The notes under the pieces: model-generated
Database searches by the model: none
What the model was told of the DNA's origin: nothing
Seen by the model: the letters and a program-made list of their open reading frames with translations, nothing else
Part shown: positions 1-8,162 of the stretch, piece after piece
Position numbering within the stretch: position 1 is the first letter of the stretch
Layout of the letters: every line of letters begins with the position of its first letter
Assembly (NCBI GenBank): GCA_003484395.1
Contig: DNCV01000082.1
Span: forward strand, 581 to 14,593
Length of the DNA: 14,013 nt
Direction: 5' to 3'
DNA from: Dehalococcoidia bacterium
Lineage (GTDB): Bacteria; Chloroflexota; Dehalococcoidia; GIF9; UBA5629
Program-made: the position numbers and the translations under genes

Positions 1-1327
1 AAGCATACAGCATGCGGAAGGTGAGACGGTCGTGGTGATATTTTCTGTAGACAGGGTCTTTGCACATATAATCCAGCGTATCGTGCATCCATCCCATATC
101 CCATTTCATACCAAATCCCAGTCCGCCGAGATATGTTGGTCGCGAAACCAATGGCCATGCCGTCGATTCCTCGGCAAAGGTTTGCACATCCGGATAATTT
201 TGATAGACGGCTTCATTGAGACGTTGCAGAAAGTCGATTGCCTCCAGATTCTCGCGACCGCCGTATTTATTTGGTGTCCACTCTCCCTCTTTGCGTGAAT
301 AATCCAGATAGAGAAGGGAAGCCACTGCATCAACGCGTAACCCGTCAGCATGATACTTATCGAGCCAGAACAAGGCATTGCTCATGAGAAAGCTTTTTAC
401 TTCATGCCGACCATAATTGAAAATGAAACTATTCCAATCAGGATGGAAACCCTTTTGGGGATCATCGTACTCATATAAATGTGTGCCATCAAAGAAACCA
501 AGTCCGTGCTCATCGTCTGGAAAATGTGATGGAACCCAATCGAGAATCACACCGATGCCATGCTGATGCAGATAATCGATAAGATACATGAAATCCTGGG
601 GCGACCCGTAGCGGCTTGAAGGGGAAAAGTATCCGGTTATCTGATATCCCCAGGATCCAAAAAAAGGGTGTTCCATGACAGGCATGAATTCAACGTGAGT
701 GAAGCACATCTTTTTTACATATTCCGTCAATTTTAAGGCCATTTCCCGATAAGACAGGAAACTATTCTTGTCATCGATAACCTTCATCCACGAACCGAGA
801 TGAACTTCATAAATAGAAACGGGAGCGTTCAATGAATTTGCATTACAGCGGCGCTTCATCCAATCTTGATCGCTCCATGTATAATCTAAATCCCAGATTA
901 CTGATGCTGTATTCGGCGGCGTCTCATTGAACAGGGAGAACGGATCTGCTTTATCCACTATATAGTTACTATATTTTGAAATGATATGATACTTATAAAG
1001 GTCACCTTTTACCGCTCCCGGCACAAAGCGCTGCCATATGCCGGATTTGCCCTGAGCATCCAATGGATGCATTGTCCAATCCCAATCATTGAAGGTCCCT
1101 ATTACAGATACACATTCTGCATTCGGTGCCCACACTGAAAAATATGTGCCGTCAACACCTTCAATAGTGGCATGGTGCGCGCCCAGTTTTTTGTACAGTT
1201 GATTATGAGTTCCCTGAGCAAATCGATTCATATCTTGCTCGGTTAAAGACATCTCAGTGTAATTCGCTTTATTATTTTTTTTGAAACGGAAGTTATCCTC
1301 CGCTTCTTTACTGGTCCTGCCGTTCAT
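1..1327 (-). CDS. glgB: 1,4-alpha-glucan branching enzyme GlgB (GH13), 3' part cut by window edge
   Basis: GlgB cuts alpha-1,4-glucan chains and rejoins them through alpha-1,6 links, branching glycogen in the cytoplasm. The window holds the first 442 codons. A CBM48-type N-terminal module is visible (FSVWAPNAECVSVIGTFNDWD, about residues 63-83), then the GH13 barrel: region I DWVPSHFP (263-270), region II GLRVDAVAS with nucleophile D333, and region III FAEESTAWP with the acid/base glutamate at 386/387. The HDE region IV and C-terminal beta domain lie beyond position 1. It lacks the extra N1 domain of the E. coli enzyme. The chosen ATG (1327) overlaps the malQ 3' end by 20 bp, with a weak GGAG about 14 nt upstream. 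An in-frame ATG at 1252 (MSLTEQDMNRF) is the alternative and fits the usual family N-terminus better, but has no good ribosome binding site. It is transcribed after malQ. Confidence 0.95.
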   Translation of the reverse strand, partial: MNGRTSKEAEDNFRFKKNNKANYTEMSLTEQDMNRFAQGTHNQLYKKLGAHHATIEGVDGTYFSVWAPNAECVSVIGTFNDWDWTMHPLDAQGKSGIWQRFVPGAVKGDLYKYHIISKYSNYIVDKADPFSLFNETPPNTASVIWDLDYTWSDQDWMKRRCNANSLNAPVSIYEVHLGSWMKVIDDKNSFLSYREMALKLTEYVKKMCFTHVEFMPVMEHPFFGSWGYQITGYFSPSSRYGSPQDFMYLIDYLHQHGIGVILDWVPSHFPDDEHGLGFFDGTHLYEYDDPQKGFHPDWNSFIFNYGRHEVKSFLMSNALFWLDKYHADGLRVDAVASLLYLDYSRKEGEWTPNKYGGRENLEAIDFLQRLNEAVYQNYPDVQTFAEESTAWPLVSRPTYLGGLGFGMKWDMGWMHDTLDYMCKDPVYRKYHHDRLTFRMLYA

Positions 1328-3446
1328 CTCTTATCTTTCTTCTCCATGAAATTTCGCTAAGAGTCCTCCTTACTCCCTGCATTTGGGAGAACTCCTCGAA
1401 AGCGAACTGGAAACGCCTGCAATAATTGGTATACTCATCTATAGTGCCTGGAATATTTTGAGGCCTCATTTCCTGCCATAAATCCTCCGGATTAACCAAC
1501 ACTAAACATGCCTCACTGGAACTCAATAACACCAATATGCCTTTTATAATTTCATCAACATCCGACCGGGACAGTTTGATTAATCCTTTTCCCCCCAATG
1601 ATTTGATAATGAGTTCTCGTACTTTCTTTCGTTTGTTGAGTTCCTTCTTTACTCCTTCTTCGTCCAACAATCCTTGCACCTTTCTCTGTCTAATATCATC
1701 TCCCCGCCAAAAGCCTGCAAAGGTAGGCATATCATGAGTATTAAGACTGGCTACCACATTTGATGGAATTGACGCGAATGATTTTTCTTTGTCCGGCACA
1801 ATCTCATACTGAACCACATAATGGCGACAGAGATTATGCCGTCTCATGGTATGTCTTATTGCTTCAGGTACTGTCCCCAGGTCTTCTCCAAGAATTACTG
1901 TTTTATGGCGATGAGACTCCAGGGTAATAAGGGCATAATATTCCGAAGCAGTATAACGAATATAAATTCCTTCACTTGCGGTAAATCCATGTGGAATAAC
2001 AAAAAGCCGATGGTAAGACATAATATGATCTATACGCAAAATGCTCGCATATTTGAGATTGTGTCGTAGACAATGAATATAGTATTTATATCCCTGTTTA
2101 CGAATAGTTTCAGGATGCAGTGGTGGAAGACCCCAATTCTGTCCTCGAGTAAAAAAGGCATCTGGAGGAGCTCCTGCTGAAACCCCTGTTAGAAAAGCAT
2201 CTCGATATCGCCAAACATCATAACTATCAGGATTAACGCCCAATGGCAAGTCGAAATATAAATGCATGCCCTGACTTTTAATCTTTTCAGAAACGGATTT
2301 GAGCTGCCGATCGGCAAGCCATTGTACCAGAATGTGATACTGTTTGTTTCGTTCATCATAATCTTCTTTGCACAGCGTGCCATCTCGCTGCGGCGACGGC
2401 CATGCAGGCCAATGAGCCTTATATTTTTCACAACTTGCCCGAAATTCAGCATACGCTTCAACAGCCGGAGTTTCCTTTACGAAATCAAGGCAGGTAATAG
2501 CCAATCTTGAATTATCAGAGAAAATATGGTCGGATAACTCGGCTAACACTTGACGCTTCAACTGCATTTGTTTGCGATAATCAAAGCGAGAAGATTCACG
2601 CAAATCGGATAATTCAGTTTGGAAGCTGTGAGACGAGATAATCTTTCGGATAGACGGGCATTCCTTTAATTCATCGATTTCATTCAGGTTAATATATACT
2701 TCATTCCAAAACATTCTGCTTGCCGGAGAATACGGGCTAAGATCGCTTGCGCGCTCATAAAAACTCGCTGACAGCGGCAATGTGGCAATTGTATTGCCAC
2801 CCATATTACGTACCCAGTTGGCTAAACTCTCCAGACAGGAGAAATCGCCCCCTCCCCAGTTATTATTGAATTGCAATGCATAGAGCGGCGCAAATATTCC
2901 CCAATTAAGAGAATCAGCTTTATCTGTAACTGAATAAGCCTTTCCTGGGGCTGAGATCAGCAGAATATCGCTCGGCTTGCCCCCAATCTCCACCGTCATA
3001 GAGTGATATCCGAAAGGCACTTTTACAGGCAGAACCAGACGTTTAACCACATAGTCAACTCCGTTCACCTCAGCAACCTGTGAGATTGGAAGCGTATTGT
3101 TTCTATCCTGTACATGCCATCTGTGATATTCGCCGTTTTCCAGTACGATATCTACAGTTGTTGGTTTGTCTTGCAATCTTGCAGGTAAGCGTATCTTGAC
3201 TGGCAGCACATTACCATCCCAGGCAACTGCAATAGGTTCCGTCTTTTGTTCCCAGATTTGCTGATAGCGTTCCTTTATTGCAAACGCAGCATCTTTTATT
3301 GAGTTAAGAGGAGCGCCAAAAGTTCGCAGCGTTGCCAGCAATGAATCGACTGAAGCATTCTTTCGATGCCGATTCATGTCATAATAAGCAACCTGTATAT
3401 TATATAGACGAGCGAGTGTATACATCTGTGAACATTCAGTATTCAT
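1308..3446 (-). CDS. malQ: 4-alpha-glucanotransferase (amylomaltase, GH77), long form
   Basis: MalQ disproportionates maltodextrins by transferring alpha-1,4-glucan segments between acceptors in the cytoplasm, recycling short chains left by glycogen turnover. GH77 hallmarks are present: SPYSPASRMFWNEVYIN (237-253), nucleophile D473 in LRIDHIMSYHRLF, acid/base E521 in ILGEDLGTVPEA, third carboxylate D572 in NTHDMPTFAGFWRG, and the C-terminal IPGTIDEYTNYCRRF (665-679). At 712 residues it is the long form, with about 170 extra N-terminal residues. These comprise a short helical part (LARLYNIQVAYYD and following) and a beta-rich segment (about 70-165), rather than the roughly 500-residue compact type. 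The ATG at 3446 has no clear Shine-Dalgarno; the ATG at codon 8 is an alternative start with none either. It is first in the minus-strand malQ-glgB operon and diverges from glgC. Confidence 0.95.
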   Translation of the reverse strand: MNTECSQMYTLARLYNIQVAYYDMNRHRKNASVDSLLATLRTFGAPLNSIKDAAFAIKERYQQIWEQKTEPIAVAWDGNVLPVKIRLPARLQDKPTTVDIVLENGEYHRWHVQDRNNTLPISQVAEVNGVDYVVKRLVLPVKVPFGYHSMTVEIGGKPSDILLISAPGKAYSVTDKADSLNWGIFAPLYALQFNNNWGGGDFSCLESLANWVRNMGGNTIATLPLSASFYERASDLSPYSPASRMFWNEVYINLNEIDELKECPSIRKIISSHSFQTELSDLRESSRFDYRKQMQLKRQVLAELSDHIFSDNSRLAITCLDFVKETPAVEAYAEFRASCEKYKAHWPAWPSPQRDGTLCKEDYDERNKQYHILVQWLADRQLKSVSEKIKSQGMHLYFDLPLGVNPDSYDVWRYRDAFLTGVSAGAPPDAFFTRGQNWGLPPLHPETIRKQGYKYYIHCLRHNLKYASILRIDHIMSYHRLFVIPHGFTASEGIYIRYTASEYYALITLESHRHKTVILGEDLGTVPEAIRHTMRRHNLCRHYVVQYEIVPDKEKSFASIPSNVVASLNTHDMPTFAGFWRGDDIRQRKVQGLLDEEGVKKELNKRKKVRELIIKSLGGKGLIKLSRSDVDEIIKGILVLLSSSEACLVLVNPEDLWQEMRPQNIPGTIDEYTNYCRRFQFAFEEFSQMQGVRRTLSEISWRRKIRDERQDQ

Positions 3447-3511
3447 AACTATCAGTTTATCATCTTTTTGTCAGGCGGTTATGACAGATACAAAAGCTTG
3501 CCGAAAATCAT

Positions 3512-3531
3512 ATGTAAGTGTATACTTACAT
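3512..3531. promoter_or_regulatory. Operator-like palindrome upstream of malQ
   Basis: The site reads ATGTAAGTGTATACTTACAT: two perfect 8-bp arms (ATGTAAGT / ACTTACAT) around GTAT, or a 20-bp palindrome with one mismatched pair. This is the size and symmetry expected for a dimeric helix-turn-helix repressor. It lies about 65-85 bp upstream of the malQ start and overlaps a possible malQ -10 element. The cognate regulator is not in the window, and I saw no second copy. Confidence 0.5.
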
Positions 3532-3545
3532 CTTGGTACTGTCAC
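3516..3545 (-). promoter_or_regulatory. Possible malQ-glgB promoter
   Basis: On the minus strand, GTGACA (3545-3540) is followed after 17 nt by TACACT (3522-3517), a moderate sigma-70-like pair with an expected start near 3510 and a leader of about 60 nt. The palindrome at 3512-3531 would cover its -10 region, which would suit repression. A TATGAT just downstream is another -10 candidate. The match is weak. Confidence 0.3.
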
Positions 3546-3665
3546 ATTAAAAACTATAATTAGCTCTCTGATAAACGCACTTCTTCGTATGCACATTTCG
3601 GTCGATATTTTCTGGCGCATCATCAGGGATAATTGGCAGATGCCTGATAAAAGCATCCGAGAGAA

Positions 3666-3693
3666 TTTTCACAATTATACAATATGATACAAT
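3666..3693 (+). promoter_or_regulatory. Probable glgC operon promoter with extended -10
   Basis: TTTTCA (3666-3671) and TACAAT (3688-3693) are spaced by 16 nt, and the -10 is preceded by TGA to give the extended form TGATACAAT. The predicted start is near 3700, leaving a leader of about 15 nt that just accommodates the Shine-Dalgarno GGAGG at 3704-3708, 7 nt before the glgC ATG. Confidence 0.5.
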
Positions 3694-3715
3694 AATAACG
3701 TTCGGAGGCCTTGGC

Positions 3716-4975
3716 ATGGGAAGAGTGCTGGCAATAATACTGGCTGGCGGCGGTGGGCAAAGACTGTATCCGTTGACAATGATGCGATCTAAACCTTCCG
3801 TTCCTTTCGGAGGCAAATATCGCATTATTGATTTCACGCTCAGCAATTGTGTCAATACCGGTATCCGCAGGATTTATATCCTTACGCAATATCGATCCGG
3901 TTCATTAAACCAGCATGTTTTTGAAGGCTGGAATATCTCCGGCTCACGTCTCGGTGAGTTTGTCTATAACGTACCAGCCCAGCAAAAAACAGGGACAGAC
4001 TGGTACAGAGGAACGGCCGATGCGCTAAGACAGAATCTGGATTTAATAGAAGAAAAAAATGTGGAATATGTGCTTATCCTTTCGGGCGATCATATCTATA
4101 AAATGAACTACCAGCAACTGGTAGATTATCATGTTAAGAAAAAGGCCGACTTGTCAGTATGTGCGGTTAGAGTCCCCAAGGAACAGGCAGCAGGGGCATT
4201 GGGAGTACTCGAGATCGATGCAAACTCAAGGCTGCTCGGGTTCGAGGAGAAGCCATTAAACCCGAAAACGATTCCAGGCTCGCCGGAGTATGCGCTAGGT
4301 TCGATGGGAGTATATATTTTTACAGTCGGTGTACTGCAAAAAGCGCTGCAGGAGCCCGGAGACGATTTCGGTAAAAATATCATCCCTCAAATGATTCAAG
4401 GCAATCGGGCTGTATTTGTTTATGATTTTGAAAAATGGAACAAAATCGAGGATTTCATCGTGCAATACAAAGATGGGAAAAGATTCTCTGTTCTGGCCAA
4501 AAGAACACGCGATTCTTCTTATTGGAGAGATGTCGGTACCATTGACTCCTATTACGAAGCTAATATGGATCTTATCGGCGTTGATCCCAGTTTCAATCTC
4601 TATGGTATCAAATGGCCATTAAGAACGTATGAAAGAAATTCCCCGCCTTCCAAATTTGTTCTGGGTGGTAACGCAACCGAATCGATCGTCTCTAAAGGTT
4701 GTATTATTAGCGCCGGAACTGTAATACGATCTGTTTTATCACCAAATGTCATCGTCGAAAGAGGTTCTGTCATTGAGGATACAGTAATTTTCGAAGATGT
4801 GGTCATTGAACCACATGCGCATATAAAAAAGGCAATTATCGATAAGCATGTCCATATCGAATCTGGGGCATCACTTGGATTCGATAAAGAAAAAGATAAA
4901 CAGCAGGGCTGCACGATCTCGGAAACGGGCATTGTCGTTGTCCCCAAACAACATGTCATTAAAGCTTTGAAATAA
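3716..4975 (+). CDS. glgC: Glucose-1-phosphate adenylyltransferase (ADP-glucose pyrophosphorylase)
   Basis: GlgC makes ADP-glucose and pyrophosphate from ATP and glucose-1-phosphate, the committed step of bacterial glycogen synthesis. The 419-residue length is typical. The N-terminal nucleotidyltransferase domain shows the loop AIILAGGGGQRLYPLT (6-21), KPSVPFGGKYRIIDF (26-40), YRGTADAL (97-104), SGDHIYKMNY (123-132, D125 in the active site), FEEKP (176-180, sugar-phosphate lysine K179) and YWRDVGTIDSYYEANMDL (269-286). A C-terminal left-handed beta-helix follows (about 320-390). The start is firm: GGAGG lies 7 nt upstream of the ATG. The stretch between YDFEK (237) and YWRDVG (269) looks longer and more charged than I recall for the family. 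It opens the plus-strand operon, and its product feeds GlgA and plausibly TreT downstream. Confidence 0.97.
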   Translation: MGRVLAIILAGGGGQRLYPLTMMRSKPSVPFGGKYRIIDFTLSNCVNTGIRRIYILTQYRSGSLNQHVFEGWNISGSRLGEFVYNVPAQQKTGTDWYRGTADALRQNLDLIEEKNVEYVLILSGDHIYKMNYQQLVDYHVKKKADLSVCAVRVPKEQAAGALGVLEIDANSRLLGFEEKPLNPKTIPGSPEYALGSMGVYIFTVGVLQKALQEPGDDFGKNIIPQMIQGNRAVFVYDFEKWNKIEDFIVQYKDGKRFSVLAKRTRDSSYWRDVGTIDSYYEANMDLIGVDPSFNLYGIKWPLRTYERNSPPSKFVLGGNATESIVSKGCIISAGTVIRSVLSPNVIVERGSVIEDTVIFEDVVIEPHAHIKKAIIDKHVHIESGASLGFDKEKDKQQGCTISETGIVVVPKQHVIKALK

Positions 4976-5001
4976 ATAAAAAGGAGCTATTATCAAACAT
5001 T

Positions 5002-6723
5002 ATGATGAAGATTGGCGCTTTTACTTTTGTTTTACATGCGCATATTCCTTATTGCCGTAATGCCGGCCGCTGGCCGCACGGAGAAGAATGGATTCATGAA
5101 GCAGCGCTCGGCACGTATATACCGTTACTCATAGCGCTCTATGATCTCAAAGAGGAAAATTGTCCCTTCAAATTGACGCTGAGCATCACGCCGGTGCTTA
5201 TGGAGCAGTTGAGCGATCCTCTGGTCATCGACCATATTGAAGAATATCTGGTTGATAGGTTAAATCGCGCACAGGCAGATGTCTGTCGTTTTGAAAAGAC
5301 GGAGGAGGGACATCTTCTCTATCTATCCCGTTTTTATCTGGACAGATATCAACAGATACTCGAAGCTTTCAGAAACAGGTTTCAAAGAGATATTATGCTG
5401 GCATTCAAAAAACTACAGGATGAAGGGTATCTTGAGATAGCTACCAGCGCTGCGACTCATGCATATTTGCCTCTTTTGGAGCGAGATTCTTCTATATATG
5501 CTCAAGTAGCAACCGGAATTGAAACCTACAAACACTACTTTAACTCAAATCCCAAATCGTTCTGGTTACCTGAATGTGGCTATCGTCCCTCTTATTATAC
5601 TGAGGTTGCAGGCAAAAGATACCGTAAGCCGGGATTGGAACATTATCTATCACAGATGGGCATCGACAACTTTTTTGCGGAGACTCATACAATAGAAGGA
5701 GGACAGCCCGTCGGGAAAGCTCAAGAACGAGTTTTAGGACCGTATAGTAATATACCGAGACGTTATGTTTTACCTCCTGTTTCCTGTAGCAAATCAACGC
5801 AGAAAACGACATGTTTGCCATATCTGGTTGATTCCAGCGATGTGGCTGTTATCGGCAGGAATAACCAGACAAGTATGCAGGTTTGGTCAGCAGAATGGGG
5901 ATATCCTGGGGACTTCAATTACCGGGAATTTCATAAAAGAGACGGCATTTCAGGATTGCAGTATTGGAAAGTGACCGGGCTTAACGTTGATTTGGCGCTC
6001 AAAGATTACTACGATCCATACTGGGCTGCCCAACGTGTTGAGGAGCACAGCAAACATTATGCAGGACTTATCGAATCTCTGCTTCTCGACTATTACCAGA
6101 CTAATGGAAAATACGGCATAATTTCTTCAGCGTATGATACCGAGTTATTCGGGCACTGGTGGTTTGAGGGTGTAGACTGGCTGAAACGCGTTTTACAGAT
6201 ACTTGCCCGAAGTGAAGTAGTAGAATTGAGCGCTGCACATGAATTCATTATACAACACCCCCCACAAGAAGCTATTTCGCTTCCGGAAAGTTCCTGGGGA
6301 ATGAATGGAGGGCATTTTGTCTGGGCTAATGCAGATAATTGCTGGATGATGCCAATTGTGCAAGCTGCTGCACTAAAGATGGAGGAGCTAATCGAAGCAC
6401 ATCCCCATGCTACGGGATTTTTGGAACGGGTTCTTAATCAGGCAGCCAGAGAATTGCTTTTGCTTCAATCGAGTGATTGGGCTTTTCTGATAACGACAGG
6501 ACAGGCTAAAGAGTATGCGATAGCCCGTTTCGGGTATTATTCAGATCCTGATCATTATGAAGGACATGTGGGGAGATTCTATAGACTCGCTCATATCATC
6601 GAATCAGGCAGGAATGATTCTTCGGCAGAGAATTTGCTTCAACAGTTCTGGGAGAAAGATATGATTTTCCCATCAATAGATTACCGCATTTTTAAAAACA
6701 GGGAGTGTTCTATATCAGAATGA
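5002..6723 (+). CDS. GH57 protein of the 1,4-alpha-glucan branching enzyme type (DUF1957-containing)
   Basis: This is a predicted cytoplasmic branching enzyme of the retaining GH57 family, unrelated in fold to GlgB. The 573 residues show the GH57 motifs in order: FTFVLHAHIPYC (7-18), EIATSAATHAYLPLL (145-159), WLPECGYRP with predicted nucleophile E191 (188-196), and SSAYDTELFGHWWFEG with predicted acid/base D379 (375-390). A C-terminal helical domain carries SWGMNGGHFVWANADN (431-446) and LLLLQSSDWAFLITTGQA (485-502), as in the DUF1957 branching enzymes (TK1436-like). AAGGAG at 4981-4986 lies a long 15 nt before the ATG; the second ATG (5005) is an equally possible start. It sits between glgC and glgA, and its stop overlaps the glgA ATG, which fits a role in glycogen building. 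Branching rather than hydrolysis is inferred from architecture and context. Confidence 0.88.
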   Translation: MMKIGAFTFVLHAHIPYCRNAGRWPHGEEWIHEAALGTYIPLLIALYDLKEENCPFKLTLSITPVLMEQLSDPLVIDHIEEYLVDRLNRAQADVCRFEKTEEGHLLYLSRFYLDRYQQILEAFRNRFQRDIMLAFKKLQDEGYLEIATSAATHAYLPLLERDSSIYAQVATGIETYKHYFNSNPKSFWLPECGYRPSYYTEVAGKRYRKPGLEHYLSQMGIDNFFAETHTIEGGQPVGKAQERVLGPYSNIPRRYVLPPVSCSKSTQKTTCLPYLVDSSDVAVIGRNNQTSMQVWSAEWGYPGDFNYREFHKRDGISGLQYWKVTGLNVDLALKDYYDPYWAAQRVEEHSKHYAGLIESLLLDYYQTNGKYGIISSAYDTELFGHWWFEGVDWLKRVLQILARSEVVELSAAHEFIIQHPPQEAISLPESSWGMNGGHFVWANADNCWMMPIVQAAALKMEELIEAHPHATGFLERVLNQAARELLLLQSSDWAFLITTGQAKEYAIARFGYYSDPDHYEGHVGRFYRLAHIIESGRNDSSAENLLQQFWEKDMIFPSIDYRIFKNRECSISE

Positions 6724-8162
6724 AAATCCTGTTTGTTGCGGTAGAGGCAACTCCCTATGCCAAAGTAGGTGGATTAGCCGATGTCGTTGGTTCCTTGCCG
6801 AAGGCTTTGATTCAACTGGGACATGATGTCAGGATAATGATGCCGAAATACGGCAGCATTGACCTCGATCGTTATTCACAACCAGGGAAAACCATAGTTA
6901 AACGACATATTTCGAGTAAAACCGGTGTGAGCCGCCTTTACGCAGCAGGCCTCAAAAACAATATACCGCTCTATCTTATAGAACAGCCCGATTATTTTGG
7001 CGGTAATGAAATATACGGGAATAATGACATTGAACGTTATTACTATTTTTCAAAGGCTGCTGCTGAGCTAATACCGCAACTCAAGTGGCAGCCAGATATC
7101 ATTCATTGTCATGATTGGCACACAGCGTTAATTGTCATGTGGCTGAAAACAATGGGATATTCATATGGCACTGTCTTTACAATTCACAATCTTGCATATC
7201 AGGGAGAGTTTGAGAAAGCCTCTGTTATAGGACGTGATCTTGAAAAAACAGCAACGAAAATCTCGAATAGCGCTCCTCAACCGCCTCGCAACTTCTTGAG
7301 CAGGGGGATTCTATGGGCTGATCTGATTACTACAGTAAGTGAAACATATGCCAAAGAAATTCTTACCATCGATCACGGGAATGGACTTGAATCCTTATTA
7401 CAATATAGAAAACGATCACTTATAGGGATTGTGAACGGTATTGATTATACGGAATTTAATCCGGGAAAAGATGTTCATCTTCAAGCGAATTATTCCACTT
7501 CTACGTTAAAAAACAGGCTTAAAAATAAAGCGGCTATTCAAAAGAGAGGCCATTTGGCGCAGCAGCCGGATATTCCATTAATCGGTATGGTACAACGTCT
7601 GGAAGAGCAGAAGGGTTTCGATATATTTAAAAAAGCTGTTGACGGAATATTGAAAAATGAAAAGGCACAAATCGCTATTCTTGGCCAAGGCGCAAGACGT
7701 TATGAACGTATGTTGAGCCGTTTCGCTGCTAAATATCCTGGTCAATTAGCGACGTTTACAGATTTTGATAATCCGTTAGCTCATCTCATTTATGGAGGCT
7801 GTGATCTATTTCTCATGCCATCACGTTTCGAACCCTGCGGACTCGGACAGCTTATTGCTATGCGCTACGGGGCATTGCCGGTCGTGCGTCATACAGGAGG
7901 ATTGATCGAAACCGTACCGGTATTGACTTCTGATCTCAGCGAAGGCAGGGGGTTTGTCTTCTGTGATTATGATTCAAAAGCCCTGTTATTCGCAGTCCAG
8001 GATGCGTTGCATGCCTATAATAATAAAAAAAAGGCTTGGGGAAAAGCGATGCAAAGGATCATGAACATCGATTTCTCATGGCGGACTTCAGCAATGAAAT
8101 ACGAGATGGCTTACAAAAAAGTTTTACAAAAAACACGCAGAAAAATGACGGAGAATAGCTGA
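6720..8162 (+). CDS. glgA: Glycogen synthase (ADP-glucose starch synthase type, GT5)
   Basis: GlgA adds glucose from ADP-glucose to the non-reducing ends of alpha-1,4-glucan in the cytoplasm. The 480-residue protein has the GT5 signatures: KVGGLADVVGSLP (15-27, ADP-glucose loop with K15), IIHCHDWHTAL (127-137), TIHNLAYQG (154-162), IVNGIDYTEFNPG (237-249), RLEEQKGFD (293-301) and PSRFEPCGLGQLIAMRYG (367-384, catalytic E371). The ATG at 6720 forms an ATGA overlap with the stop of the upstream GH57 gene, so the two are probably translationally coupled. A longer reading from GTG at 6705 would place the start on top of the GGGAG sequence and adds nothing seen in the family, so I rejected it. The family usually has VSRL where this protein has VQRL (291-294). 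Confidence 0.97.
   Translation: MKILFVAVEATPYAKVGGLADVVGSLPKALIQLGHDVRIMMPKYGSIDLDRYSQPGKTIVKRHISSKTGVSRLYAAGLKNNIPLYLIEQPDYFGGNEIYGNNDIERYYYFSKAAAELIPQLKWQPDIIHCHDWHTALIVMWLKTMGYSYGTVFTIHNLAYQGEFEKASVIGRDLEKTATKISNSAPQPPRNFLSRGILWADLITTVSETYAKEILTIDHGNGLESLLQYRKRSLIGIVNGIDYTEFNPGKDVHLQANYSTSTLKNRLKNKAAIQKRGHLAQQPDIPLIGMVQRLEEQKGFDIFKKAVDGILKNEKAQIAILGQGARRYERMLSRFAAKYPGQLATFTDFDNPLAHLIYGGCDLFLMPSRFEPCGLGQLIAMRYGALPVVRHTGGLIETVPVLTSDLSEGRGFVFCDYDSKALLFAVQDALHAYNNKKKAWGKAMQRIMNIDFSWRTSAMKYEMAYKKVLQKTRRKMTENS

Larger units (their letters stand above)
3447..3715. promoter_or_regulatory. Divergent malQ/glgC intergenic control region
   Basis: This 269-bp gap separates the divergent malQ-glgB and glgC operons. 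It contains a 20-bp palindrome close to malQ, promoter-like elements for both directions, and short inverted repeats near the glgC side: ATCAGG at 3622-3627 with CCTGAT at 3643-3648, and GATGC/GCATC around 3639-3657. The open frames inside it (for example 3481-3687 plus) lack a ribosome binding site and have no recognisable protein character, so I treat the region as noncoding. Confidence 0.75.

Noticed and set aside
1308..1327. Possible frameshift joining malQ and glgB
   Set aside because: MalQ has a complete GH77 C-terminus and its own stop, and GlgB has its own start and complete N-terminal module, so the overlap is an ordinary operon junction.
3639..3657. GATGC...GCATC inverted repeat as a terminator
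   Set aside because: The stem has only five pairs with a 9-nt loop, there is no T-run, and it lies upstream of both divergent genes, where no transcript should end.
3633..3661. TTGGCA as the glgC -35 element
   Set aside because: No acceptable -10 lies 16-18 nt downstream; the TTTTCA/TGATACAAT pair fits better.
3481..3687. 68-codon plus-strand open frame in the malQ/glgC gap
   Set aside because: No ribosome binding site and no recognisable protein features. It covers the palindrome and promoter elements, so it is better read as noncoding control DNA.
3547..3889. Minus-strand open frames overlapping the glgC start
   Set aside because: They lie antisense to the conserved GlgC N-terminus, are low-quality sequences, and have no supporting start signals.
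6705..6719. GTG at 6705 as glgA start
   Set aside because: It overlaps the only GGGAG sequence and adds five residues (starting M/V-FYIR) not typical of the family. The ATG at 6720 gives the canonical MKILFVAVEA and an ATGA overlap.
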